From JAVWGW01 sp036651575 (GTDB lineage: Bacteria; Actinomycetota; Coriobacteriia; Coriobacteriales; Eggerthellaceae), in NCBI GenBank assembly GCA_036651575.1, contig JAVVXN010000046.1:1-11026 (forward strand): a DNA stretch of 11,026 nt, read 5' to 3'. The position numbers were made by a program, and so were the translations under genes. Positions 1-5,742 of the stretch are shown in pieces. Position 1 is the first letter of the stretch; the number at the start of each line of letters is the position of its first letter. A model generated the notes under the pieces. That model was not told the origin of the DNA and ran no database searches. It saw nothing but the letters and a program-made list of their open reading frames with translations.

Positions 1-798
1 TCTGATTTGACCGCCATGCGCAACAACGACCGTGAAGCGTATGAAACCTTCTTCGAAAACTTCGGACGCGCACTGAAATACGGCATCTACTCAAGCTACG
101 GCATGAACAAAGACCTCTTGGGTGACTTACTGCTGTTCCACTCCGCCAAGCAGAACAAAATGATCACCCTCGATGAATACATCGAATCCATGGCCGCCGA
201 CCAAGAAGCCATCTTCTACGCGGCGGGCGAATCGGTGTCATATCTTGCAAAAACCCCTATCGTCAAATCGGTGCTCGACAAGGGCTACGATATTTTACTC
301 TGCACGGACGATGTCGATGAGTTCTGTTTGACCGCCATGCAAACCTACGACGAAAAGGAACTCAAAAACGTCGCCGGTGGTGATTTGGGCCTGGAATCCG
401 ATGATGAAAAAACCGCCGCCGAAACCGCAGAAAAAGAGAACGAAGGCCTGCTTGTAGCCATGAAAGAAACTTTGGGTGACCAAATATCCAAGGTGTCTGT
501 TTCCACCCGCCTAGCCGACGCCCCGGTATGCATCACCGCACAGGGCCCCGTTTCCCTGGAAATGGAAAAGACCCTGGCCGGTGCACCCGACGGCAACGAG
601 GTAAAGGCAGAACGCGTGCTCGAGGTCAATGCGGAGCACCCCATCTTCAAGACACTCCAAAAAGCCCAGGAAGCCGGCGATGCCGACAAGATCAAACTCT
701 ACACCGATGTTTTATACAACCAGGCACTTCTGATTGAAGGAATGCCCCTGAAAGATCCGATTGCCTACGCACAGGCAGTATGCAATCTCATGCAATAA
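1..798 (+). CDS. htpG: Molecular chaperone HtpG (Hsp90 family), C-terminal part, 5' truncated by window edge
   Basis: HtpG is the cytosolic bacterial Hsp90, an ATP-dependent dimeric chaperone that remodels client proteins. The reading frame is open from base 1 and encodes 265 residues to a TAA stop. Bacterial HtpG is usually about 620-640 residues, so the N-terminal GHKL ATPase domain and part of the middle domain lie upstream of the window. Visible family landmarks in the middle domain are FGRALKYGIYS, DLLLFHSAKQNKMITLDEY, the ASGES-like AAGESVSYL, and VLDKGYDILLCTDDVDEF. An acidic linker (ESDDEKTAAETAEKE) follows, then the C-terminal dimerisation domain with NAEHPIFKTL and LYNQALLIEGMPL. 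The apparent start codon at base 7 is internal and not the real start. Two hairpins follow the stop, and the next gene has its own ribosome site, so htpG probably ends its transcript here. The identification is firm; only the missing 5' part is unknown. Confidence 0.96.
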   Translation, partial: SDLTAMRNNDREAYETFFENFGRALKYGIYSSYGMNKDLLGDLLLFHSAKQNKMITLDEYIESMAADQEAIFYAAGESVSYLAKTPIVKSVLDKGYDILLCTDDVDEFCLTAMQTYDEKELKNVAGGDLGLESDDEKTAAETAEKENEGLLVAMKETLGDQISKVSVSTRLADAPVCITAQGPVSLEMEKTLAGAPDGNEVKAERVLEVNAEHPIFKTLQKAQEAGDADKIKLYTDVLYNQALLIEGMPLKDPIAYAQAVCNLMQ

Positions 799-831
799 AC
801 GATCCACTCTTTTCTTGTATTTCTTCACCTC

Positions 832-866
832 GCAAGAGCCGGCACCAGCAACCTGCCGGCTCTTGC
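832..866 (+). terminator. Probable intrinsic terminator of htpG
   Basis: A perfect 13-bp inverted repeat (832-844 with 854-866, arm GCAAGAGCCGGCA) encloses a 9-nt loop 33 bases after the htpG stop. It is followed by a moderately T-rich stretch (CCGTTGTTTACC). The stem is strong but the U-tract is imperfect, so termination efficiency is uncertain. Confidence 0.6.
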
Positions 867-870
867 CGTT

Positions 871-906
871 GTTTACCTTATCGGAGCCCCCCTCGATAAG
901 GTAAAC
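871..906. repeat. Second hairpin after htpG, perfect 13-bp inverted repeat
   Basis: GTTTACCTTATCG at 871-883 pairs exactly with 894-906 across a 10-nt loop rich in C on the + strand. It begins only five bases after the first hairpin and has no T-tract on either side. It may back up the terminator, protect the htpG 3' end, or be an operator for the gene at 1001. The sequence alone does not decide between these. Confidence 0.6.
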
Positions 907-1000
907 TAACACCTACGATTAAATACTTCCACAAGGTAAAGCACTTTTACGCGATAAGAGACGCAACCGTCAGACTTCTCAGGGACGCAGGGAACAACCC

Positions 1001-1246
1001 ATGACTACCGATTCCACCGAAACAGAGCATGCCAACGACCCTTTGCATGGTGTCACCCTCGAAATGATGCTCAAACGACTCGTCAACAAATACGGCTGGG
1101 ACGGTCTTGCCCGACGCATCAGAATCAACTGCTTTAAAAAAGATCCGAGTTTCAAAAGTTCCCTTGCGTTTTTGCGCAAGACGCCCTGGGCGCGCGCCAA
1201 GGTGGAAGAACTTTATAAGAACTCGAAATTTTGGACAAAACTGTAA
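1001..1246 (+). CDS. VF530/DUF2132 family small DNA-binding protein
   Basis: This 81-residue protein matches the VF530 family (DUF2132), small basic helical proteins reported to bind DNA; their cellular role is not established. Hallmarks are DPLHGVTLEMML at residues 13-24, YGWDGLARRI at 31-40, INCFKKDPS at 42-50, and the strongly conserved SSLAFLRKTPWARAKVEELY at 53-72. The first 12 residues and the tail KNSKFWTKL are extensions beyond the conserved core. The ATG start is supported by a purine-rich ribosome site (CAGGGAA, ending 6 bases upstream). The gene stands alone between the htpG hairpins and a convergent terminator, so it is probably monocistronic. I associate the family mainly with Gram-negative bacteria, so its presence here may reflect transfer; that is inference. 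Family assignment is strong; function is open. Confidence 0.88.
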   Translation: MTTDSTETEHANDPLHGVTLEMMLKRLVNKYGWDGLARRIRINCFKKDPSFKSSLAFLRKTPWARAKVEELYKNSKFWTKL

Positions 1247-1258
1247 TTGAGTAAACAC

Positions 1259-1278
1259 TCTGTCGGCTTACCGACAGA
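1259..1278 (+). terminator. Hairpin downstream of the VF530 gene
   Basis: TCTGTCGG (1259-1266) pairs with CCGACAGA (1271-1278) around a CTTA loop, 12 bases after the VF530 stop. There is no T-run after it on the + strand. On the minus strand the DNA beyond it reads GTGTTTAC. It probably acts with the next hairpin as a shared terminator between convergent genes. Confidence 0.5.
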
Positions 1279-1279
1279 A

Positions 1280-1312
1280 CAAAACTATCGACTACTGTTG
1301 TCGATAGTTTTG
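1280..1312. terminator. Bidirectional terminator between convergent genes
   Basis: A perfect 13-bp inverted repeat (1280-1292 with 1300-1312, core AAAACTATCGA) encloses a 7-nt loop. The A-rich and T-rich ends of the stem give a T stretch in both directions, typical of a terminator serving two convergent genes. The stop codon of the membrane protein gene (CTA at 1292-1294 on the + strand) lies at the loop edge, so the last codons of that gene are part of the structure. Confidence 0.7.
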
Positions 1313-2200
1313 CCGATGCTCAAACGGCAGAGGATCGTCTTGTCCCCGCCATGCCGCAACGTTGAACTGGCAAGTCCAGTAGCCAAGCGCACGCGCAGTA
1401 AGCATCTCTACAAAAAGCACTGCAGCCGTCACGAGATAGCCGACAGCCAACGCCAGGACAATCATTCCAATAAGAAGAGCGAACACGAGGCCCATCGTTA
1501 AGGCATCAAAGCCGGACGACATCCCCGAAAACGAACCCCCTATCGCACTCGTAAAAAATATACCGAAAAATATACCGACAAATACGACAAAAAAACAAAC
1601 AGCGCACGCGATAGCACCAAGCACCAATCCTGCGACGAGATTCATGCCGAAGATACGCAAAAGGCCATGGGGATCCTGCCGAAACATCGCCCAGACCTTA
1701 CTGAACTGAAATCCAGCCGAAAGCCGGTCGTAGATGCTGATACGCATCGAACCAATCCAAAAGAAGAAGGATGCCACAACAGAAAGCAGCACGGAAAAAA
1801 CCATCGAAATCATGACGAAGAAACCGGAAGACATCATGAAAGGCGCCAGTGCATGACGGAAATCTTCGCCATAAAAAGCATTGCTTGTGCCCGTAACTGC
1901 ATCAAAGAGCATTTGCATAAAAAGAGGAACAAAGCTGCAGACAACTCCGAGGACACACACGAAAAAGCCGCGGCTGTACAGTTTCCCATCTTCATTGCCA
2001 AAAAGATGCTGAGGCAAAGGACCGCGAACTCCCCACGCAATATCACGTGCCCACCCATACAGATAGCCAGCGATAACGATCTGCCCAAAAATAGGGATCA
2101 AGCCGACAAGCGCTAACAAAAAAAGTTTTCCCGCCCAACCCGGAGAGCTCTTGATATCCCCCCATGCGGTTTTAAAATAACCGGCTTGCATCGTCTGCAT
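1292..2200 (-). CDS. DUF4013-type integral membrane protein
   Basis: This 302-residue multi-pass membrane protein has hydrophobic segments at about 25-48, 78-100, 119-150, 185-219 and 235-265. The signature near the first segment, GYLYGWARDIAWGVRGPLP (residues 45-63), and the repeated DP-G/RIFGMN-type loops resemble DUF4013 membrane proteins, whose function is unknown. The C-terminal tail is soluble and ends about 30 residues after the last membrane segment. I chose the ATG at 2198-2200 because an AAAGGGG ribosome site lies five bases upstream and MQTMQAGYFKTAW looks like a natural N-terminus. An in-frame GTG at 2231-2233 would add 11 residues but has a weaker site. The gene is alone between the rplL terminator and the convergent hairpins. 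No substrate, transport motif or enzyme motif is visible. Confidence 0.82.
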   Translation of the reverse strand: MQTMQAGYFKTAWGDIKSSPGWAGKLFLLALVGLIPIFGQIVIAGYLYGWARDIAWGVRGPLPQHLFGNEDGKLYSRGFFVCVLGVVCSFVPLFMQMLFDAVTGTSNAFYGEDFRHALAPFMMSSGFFVMISMVFSVLLSVVASFFFWIGSMRISIYDRLSAGFQFSKVWAMFRQDPHGLLRIFGMNLVAGLVLGAIACAVCFFVVFVGIFFGIFFTSAIGGSFSGMSSGFDALTMGLVFALLIGMIVLALAVGYLVTAAVLFVEMLTARALGYWTCQFNVAAWRGQDDPLPFEHRQNYRQQ

Positions 2201-2205
2201 GACGA

Positions 2206-2214
2206 CCCCTTTCC
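2206..2214 (-). promoter_or_regulatory. Ribosome binding site deciding the start at 2200
   Basis: On the minus strand GGAAAGGGG lies five bases before the ATG at 2200. This favours that ATG over the upstream in-frame GTG at 2233. Confidence 0.6.
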
Positions 2215-2338
2215 AAACGATAGGACAGATCACGCAATGACCTGCCGAAAAACTTACATGACCCCACTATAGTGCGCGGCTTCCCTGAAGGAGTAATTCG
2301 TTTCCCGGTCGTAACCGTGCAATGGCAATCCTTTCAAT

Positions 2339-2375
2339 AATAAAAAGGAGCCGCACGAGGCGACTCCTTTTTATT
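2339..2375 (-). terminator. Intrinsic terminator of rplJ-rplL
   Basis: The arms 2339-2353 and 2361-2375 pair over 15 positions around a 7-nt loop, with a poly-T end (CTTTTTATTATT) on the minus strand. The single mismatch (C2351 with A2363) becomes a G-U wobble only in minus-strand RNA, which supports function in the rplL direction. It lies 22 bases after the rplL stop. Confidence 0.9.
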
Positions 2376-2397
2376 GCAACACTATTGAAGTATAAAT

Positions 2398-2769
2398 TTA
2401 CTTCAAGGTAACAGCAGCGCCTGCTTCTTCGAGCTGCTTCTTGACTTCTTCAGCCTTTTCCTTGGCGGCACCTTCGAGAACAGCCTTCGGAGCGGACTCG
2501 ACAACTTCCTTGGCTTCTTTCAGGCCGAGGCTGGTGATTTCACGAACAACCTTGATGACAGCGATCTTGTTATCGCCAAAGCCTTCGAGGATAACGTCGA
2601 AGTCGGTTTTTTCTGCAGCGGCTTCAGCAGGAGCTGCAGCAGCAGCAACAGCAACAGGAGCAGCAGCGGAAACGCCGAATACTTCTTCGAGTTCCTTGAC
2701 GAGCTCGGAGAGCTCCAGCGCGGGCATTGCCTTCAAAGCTTCAATAATTTCTTCACGAGTTACAGCCAT
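2398..2769 (-). CDS. rplL: 50S ribosomal protein L7/L12
   Basis: L7/L12 forms the flexible stalk of the large ribosomal subunit, binds as dimers to L10, and recruits and stimulates translation GTPases. The 123-residue length is typical. The N-terminal dimerisation helices are at about 1-33 (REEIIEALKAMPALELSELV). An Ala/Pro/Val hinge follows at 34-52, then the globular GTPase-contact domain at 54-123 (EKTDFDVILEGFGDNKIAVIKV, SLGLKEAKEVVE). The ATG has a GAAAGGAGT ribosome site eight bases upstream, as expected for a highly translated gene. It lies 89 bases after rplJ with no terminator between them, so the two are cotranscribed. A strong terminator follows it directly. rpoB, which often follows rplL, is not present; the next gene is an unrelated membrane protein. 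Confidence 0.98.
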   Translation of the reverse strand: MAVTREEIIEALKAMPALELSELVKELEEVFGVSAAAPVAVAAAAAPAEAAAEKTDFDVILEGFGDNKIAVIKVVREITSLGLKEAKEVVESAPKAVLEGAAKEKAEEVKKQLEEAGAAVTLK

Positions 2770-2858
2770 TTCTTGTAACTCCTTTCTTTTTTATGAGACC
2801 TTTCGATCTCGATTATGAATAGTTCGATCGCGGTTATCCGACCGATTTCAAGCAGCGA

Positions 2859-3380
2859 TTACGCTGCAGGTTTTTGTTCTGCAATAGCAGCGACACAGCG
2901 AGCGAAAGCCTCCATCGGGCCATTGAGCACGCGCACGGTCTTGACCATCGGGTTGCTGATCGTACCGAGCAGCTTGGCGATGAGTTCTTCGCGCGAAGGC
3001 AGAGCAGCGATAGCTTCGACCTGTGCAGCGTCGACAAATCGACCATCCATCATACCGCCCTTGATTACCAAGTTCGGATTGGCCTTCGAAAAGTCTTTCA
3101 GGGCCTTGGCGGACGCCACCGGATCTTCACCGGCAAACACGAAAGCGGAAGGACCTTCAAGCACAGAATCGAGGTTCGGAAGTTCCATCTCCTCCAAAGC
3201 GATGTGCATGAGCGTGTTCTTGTACACCTTCATGTCAGCCTCTGCTTCGTGCATGTTGTTGCGAAGGGTCTGGATATCTTTTACCGTCAAACCACGATAA
3301 TCGACAACCCAAACAGCTCCAACATTTTCAAGGCTTTCCTTGATTTTCACCAAGGATTCTTTGTTCTGAGCGTTAGGCAT
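2859..3380 (-). CDS. rplJ: 50S ribosomal protein L10
   Basis: L10 anchors L7/L12 dimers to 23S rRNA at the base of the ribosomal stalk and represses its own operon by binding the leader mRNA. The protein is 173 residues, typical for the family. Conserved features are VWVVDYRGLTVKDIQTLR (23-40), VYKNTLMHIAL (52-62), LEGPSAFVFA (74-83), and the C-terminal half LPSREELIAKLLGTISNPM (127-145) leading to the L12-binding helix. The start is the ATG at 3378-3380, because a near-perfect AAAGGAGGTG ribosome site lies ten bases upstream; the frame stays open 13 codons further but without support. rplL follows. The usual upstream neighbours rplK and rplA are not here; a membrane protein gene on the same strand lies upstream instead, separated by the leader. 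Confidence 0.98.
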   Translation of the reverse strand: MPNAQNKESLVKIKESLENVGAVWVVDYRGLTVKDIQTLRNNMHEAEADMKVYKNTLMHIALEEMELPNLDSVLEGPSAFVFAGEDPVASAKALKDFSKANPNLVIKGGMMDGRFVDAAQVEAIAALPSREELIAKLLGTISNPMVKTVRVLNGPMEAFARCVAAIAEQKPAA

Positions 3381-3390
3381 TGTTGTAATA

Positions 3391-3400
3391 CACCTCCTTT
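3391..3400 (-). promoter_or_regulatory. Strong ribosome binding site of rplJ
   Basis: AAAGGAGGTG on the minus strand closely matches the anti-Shine-Dalgarno complement, ten bases before the ATG at 3380. It rules out the longer reading frame starting at 3419. Confidence 0.85.
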
Positions 3401-3443
3401 TCAAAAGTTCGGGTTCCACCCCTCATTGGGCGGGATCGTCACT

Positions 3444-3489
3444 TCCGAAAAAGAAACGACCCCCGCTATGTTAAGACAGCGGGGGTCGT
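3444..3489 (-). terminator. Attenuator terminator in the L10 leader
   Basis: ACGACCCCCGCT (3456-3467 on the + strand) pairs perfectly over 12 bp with 3478-3489 around a 10-nt loop. On the minus strand it is followed by TTCTTTTTC. It lies about 75 bases before the rplJ start. Part of its arm and loop (3473-3480) is shared with the antiterminator pairing. Confidence 0.88.
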
Positions 3490-3563
3490 AAAAGTTTTAT
3501 CTTCTATGACAACCTCGGCGGGCCGCTTACGCGATTAAACCTTTCGGTGCCTGCTGTCTTGGG
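3456..3563 (-). promoter_or_regulatory. L10 leader: autoregulatory attenuator RNA of rplJ-rplL
   Basis: Read on the minus strand, the leader has the conserved L10-leader elements: CCCAAGACAGCAGG at its 5' side and CCGCCGAGGTTGTC (down to 3508) at its 3' side, which form the kink-turn helix bound by L10. Inside are two small hairpins with GNRA loops: ACC-GAAA-GGT (3539-3548) and CGC-GTAA-GCG (3524-3533). A terminator hairpin follows at 3456-3489. The 5' segment AAGACAGC (+ strand 3553-3560) is exactly complementary to GCTGTCTT (3473-3480) in the terminator, so the two folds exclude each other. By the known L10-leader model, excess L10-L12 binds, frees the terminator and shuts down rplJ-rplL. 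The pairings are seen here; the regulation is established for the family. Confidence 0.88.
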
Positions 3564-3664
3564 CAGCGGAACAATTTTTTCAAACTACGAAATTCGCAGC
3601 TCGCTTATTCTGACAGACCAAGAGACGCAAGTAAAGCTTTTCTCGTTCAAAATCCACCGAATCG

Positions 3665-5638
3665 CTACGCGGATTTCGCTTTGTCGGTGTCGGGGGCCGC
3701 AGGAGCGGCTCCCGACACTTCCGGTACCTGTTGAGCTGGCTGCCCATTTGCTTCATTCTTCTTTGCGGCATCGGAGGCGGCCACGGAATCAGGCGCCGTT
3801 CGAGCACCGATCGAAAGCACCACGGAAGTGGGTTCCCCGCTGATAAATTTCAGGGTTATCGTCTCACCGGGCGCATACCCTACGACATCGATAAGGCCCG
3901 GGAAAGCACAATCGTAGATATGCGAATCACCGATAAGGGTAACGTAGAAGTGTGAATTACCCTCGATAACCGCCTGGGAGATATTTTTAATCACTCCCGT
4001 TGCTTCTTTAGCAGCATCGTTCTCGGATTGATTCACGACACCATTCGTTGCGAGCAATGCTTTGTACGACTTCTGACACAAAGCAACGGTATCGCCAACC
4101 GCTACATTTTGATAGCGCTGAATATCGAGCATGGCATACTGCTTCACCAAACCAGCATCGTCTTTCAGGGCCATAAAGTAGGTGGGCTGCCCGTTGATGT
4201 TGAGCAGGAGCGGGAACGTCGCCTTGTAGCGCAAGTTTTGCACTTGCCCCTCAGCAGAAGCCATGGCCGACGCTTCCGTAGCACCCGCCATCGCGTAGAA
4301 GTGCGATTCCGCCGTACGCTGATTGACCAGCACAAATCCGACAATCGAATTATCGGAAGTTGCCGAAGTTACCCCGGTGTAGACCCACACATCATCGTCT
4401 TTCGCGATGTAGTTATAACCCGCCTGTCCTTCACTGCCCGGCGTGGTCTGCACAACGCCCTGCTGACCAAGAACGGAATTCAGCCAGCCATCTTGATACG
4501 CTCCGGACCAATTATACTGCTGGATAAGCATCCCTGCGGGATAGACGCGATCGACCCACTGGGGGCAATCTTCAACAGCGATATCCTGGGTTTCTCCCGT
4601 CGATGCGTCACAGAGAACAACACGCGAAATCGTCGTGCCCCCGAAAAGACCGATGGTACGCGTTTGTACGGGGCAGACCCACCACGGCTTTCCCTCCTCA
4701 TCGATTTCAAAAGATTTTTCATCGAACATATAGAAAGGATACTTTAACTGCACGTGGCGATCGATATTGCGCGCCAGAGGTTCGGATTCGGAATAAAGAA
4801 TCGGCTGATCGAGACGGATGATTTCCGTATTCTGTGATGCCATATCGACGATAACGTACGCGGGGATTCCTCCGTCTCGATTGGTGAACCATTTAAACAG
4901 GTCAGCGTAGACCAGGGGGCTGACACGTACCGGAGAGCCCTTGTAATTGATCTGGCTATAGATGGGAGAAATCTCAAACTGACTCACAAATTCGGGGATG
5001 GAACCCATGGTGCGGTTGCCGAGCAGTACCGCCGAATCGCGATCGATGACGGGAATTTTCGCGTAGTCGACTTCTTGAATATCTTCGGAGAAATTGAGAT
5101 CGGTCGTCTCGAGCACTTTTGAGTACTTCTCTGCATTGCCCGGGAAAATAGCAAGGGACGCCAAGGCACCCACAAGCCCCACGGCAACGAGAGCGATCGG
5201 AATCCATGAAAGCCTTTTGAATAGTTTCGCCTTGCCTTCGCTCGCAGAAATCTTTGTAGTTCCTTTTTTGTAAGCGCTCGCACGCCCGATGAGTACCAAA
5301 AAAAGCGGAAGCAGTATAAATACACCGACAAAAAACCAGGTATCAGTACTGTGGATATTGATGGCAGGATGAAACCACCAATACGCAATAGCTGCAACAA
5401 CGAGAGCGACGAGCACGGCAACAATCAGTGCGCGCTTTCCCCATGCCGCTATTCTGTCAGAAAAAGGGATTTCAATGTTAATTTTCGGAGGTTCAGAATT
5501 GTTGTCACCCGAACCCGACGAAACGGGGTTCGCATCAACCACGTCGTCGGAGCTAAAAGGTGATCCCCCCTTTTCAAAAGCTATACCTGATTGTCTCAAC
5601 GCATCGATTAAGGAATCGACTCCTGATTTTTGACCCAC
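3665..5638 (-). CDS. Large membrane-anchored protein of unknown function
   Basis: This 657-residue protein begins with a hydrophilic cytoplasmic stretch of about 69 residues. Three membrane segments follow at about 70-89, 100-118 and 145-166, then a long, probably extracytoplasmic region from about 167 to 625. The C-terminal tail is rich in Ala, Pro, Lys and Asp and looks disordered. Recognisable stretches include DRDSAVLLGNRTMGSIPEF (199-217), SQFEISPIYSQINYKGSPVRVSP, GIPAYVIVDM, EPLARNIDRHVQLKYPFYMF and IGLFGG. I recall this pattern from uncharacterised membrane proteins of Gram-positive anaerobes, but cannot name a domain. The stretch from about 470 on (VAVGDTVALC, GVIKNISQAVIEGNSHFYVTL) reads like a small beta-barrel module; that is a guess. 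The start is GTG with GAAGGG upstream. It appears to be a single gene between acnA and the rplJ leader. No enzymatic motif is visible. Confidence 0.85.
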   Translation of the reverse strand: MGQKSGVDSLIDALRQSGIAFEKGGSPFSSDDVVDANPVSSGSGDNNSEPPKINIEIPFSDRIAAWGKRALIVAVLVALVVAAIAYWWFHPAINIHSTDTWFFVGVFILLPLFLVLIGRASAYKKGTTKISASEGKAKLFKRLSWIPIALVAVGLVGALASLAIFPGNAEKYSKVLETTDLNFSEDIQEVDYAKIPVIDRDSAVLLGNRTMGSIPEFVSQFEISPIYSQINYKGSPVRVSPLVYADLFKWFTNRDGGIPAYVIVDMASQNTEIIRLDQPILYSESEPLARNIDRHVQLKYPFYMFDEKSFEIDEEGKPWWVCPVQTRTIGLFGGTTISRVVLCDASTGETQDIAVEDCPQWVDRVYPAGMLIQQYNWSGAYQDGWLNSVLGQQGVVQTTPGSEGQAGYNYIAKDDDVWVYTGVTSATSDNSIVGFVLVNQRTAESHFYAMAGATEASAMASAEGQVQNLRYKATFPLLLNINGQPTYFMALKDDAGLVKQYAMLDIQRYQNVAVGDTVALCQKSYKALLATNGVVNQSENDAAKEATGVIKNISQAVIEGNSHFYVTLIGDSHIYDCAFPGLIDVVGYAPGETITLKFISGEPTSVVLSIGARTAPDSVAASDAAKKNEANGQPAQQVPEVSGAAPAAPDTDKAKSA

Positions 5639-5658
5639 GATATCAACCCTTCGTATGT

Positions 5659-5689
5659 TTTATAGTGAAGCCTTCATTGTACGTGACAA
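5659..5689 (-). promoter_or_regulatory. Possible promoter of the 657-residue membrane protein
   Basis: On the minus strand TATAAA (5659-5664) lies 20 bases before the GTG start, with TTGTCA (5684-5689) as a possible -35 at a long 19-base spacing. The -35 overlaps the arm of the hairpin after acnA. The long spacing makes this tentative. Confidence 0.3.
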
Positions 5690-5714
5690 CGGCTCCCCAA
5701 AAGGGAGCCGTTGT
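5686..5714 (-). terminator. Strong hairpin downstream of acnA
   Basis: ACAACGGCTCCC (5686-5697) pairs perfectly with 5703-5714 around a CAAAA loop, 29 bases after the acnA stop. It probably ends the icd-acnA transcript. The T-rich flank (TTTAATT) is on the + strand, not downstream in the acnA direction, so it may work as a mRNA-stabilising or partial terminator structure. An outer repeat ACGTGACAA (5681-5689) with TTGTCACGT (5719-5727) overlaps it. Confidence 0.55.
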
Positions 5715-5742
5715 TTAATTGTCACGTTATGCGGCAGAATTT

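Noticed and set aside
1667..2116. 149-codon + strand open frame opposite the DUF4013 gene
   Set aside because: Its Lys/His/Arg-rich product is the expected shadow of a hydrophobic membrane protein, and no ribosome site precedes it.
2441..2818. 125-codon + strand open frame opposite rplL
   Set aside because: Its Ser/Ala-rich sequence mirrors the Ala/Glu-rich L7/L12 coding strand; rplL is certain.
4028..4747. 239-codon + strand open frame inside the membrane protein gene
   Set aside because: It is antisense to a gene with membrane segments, a ribosome site and coherent composition; its own product looks non-natural.
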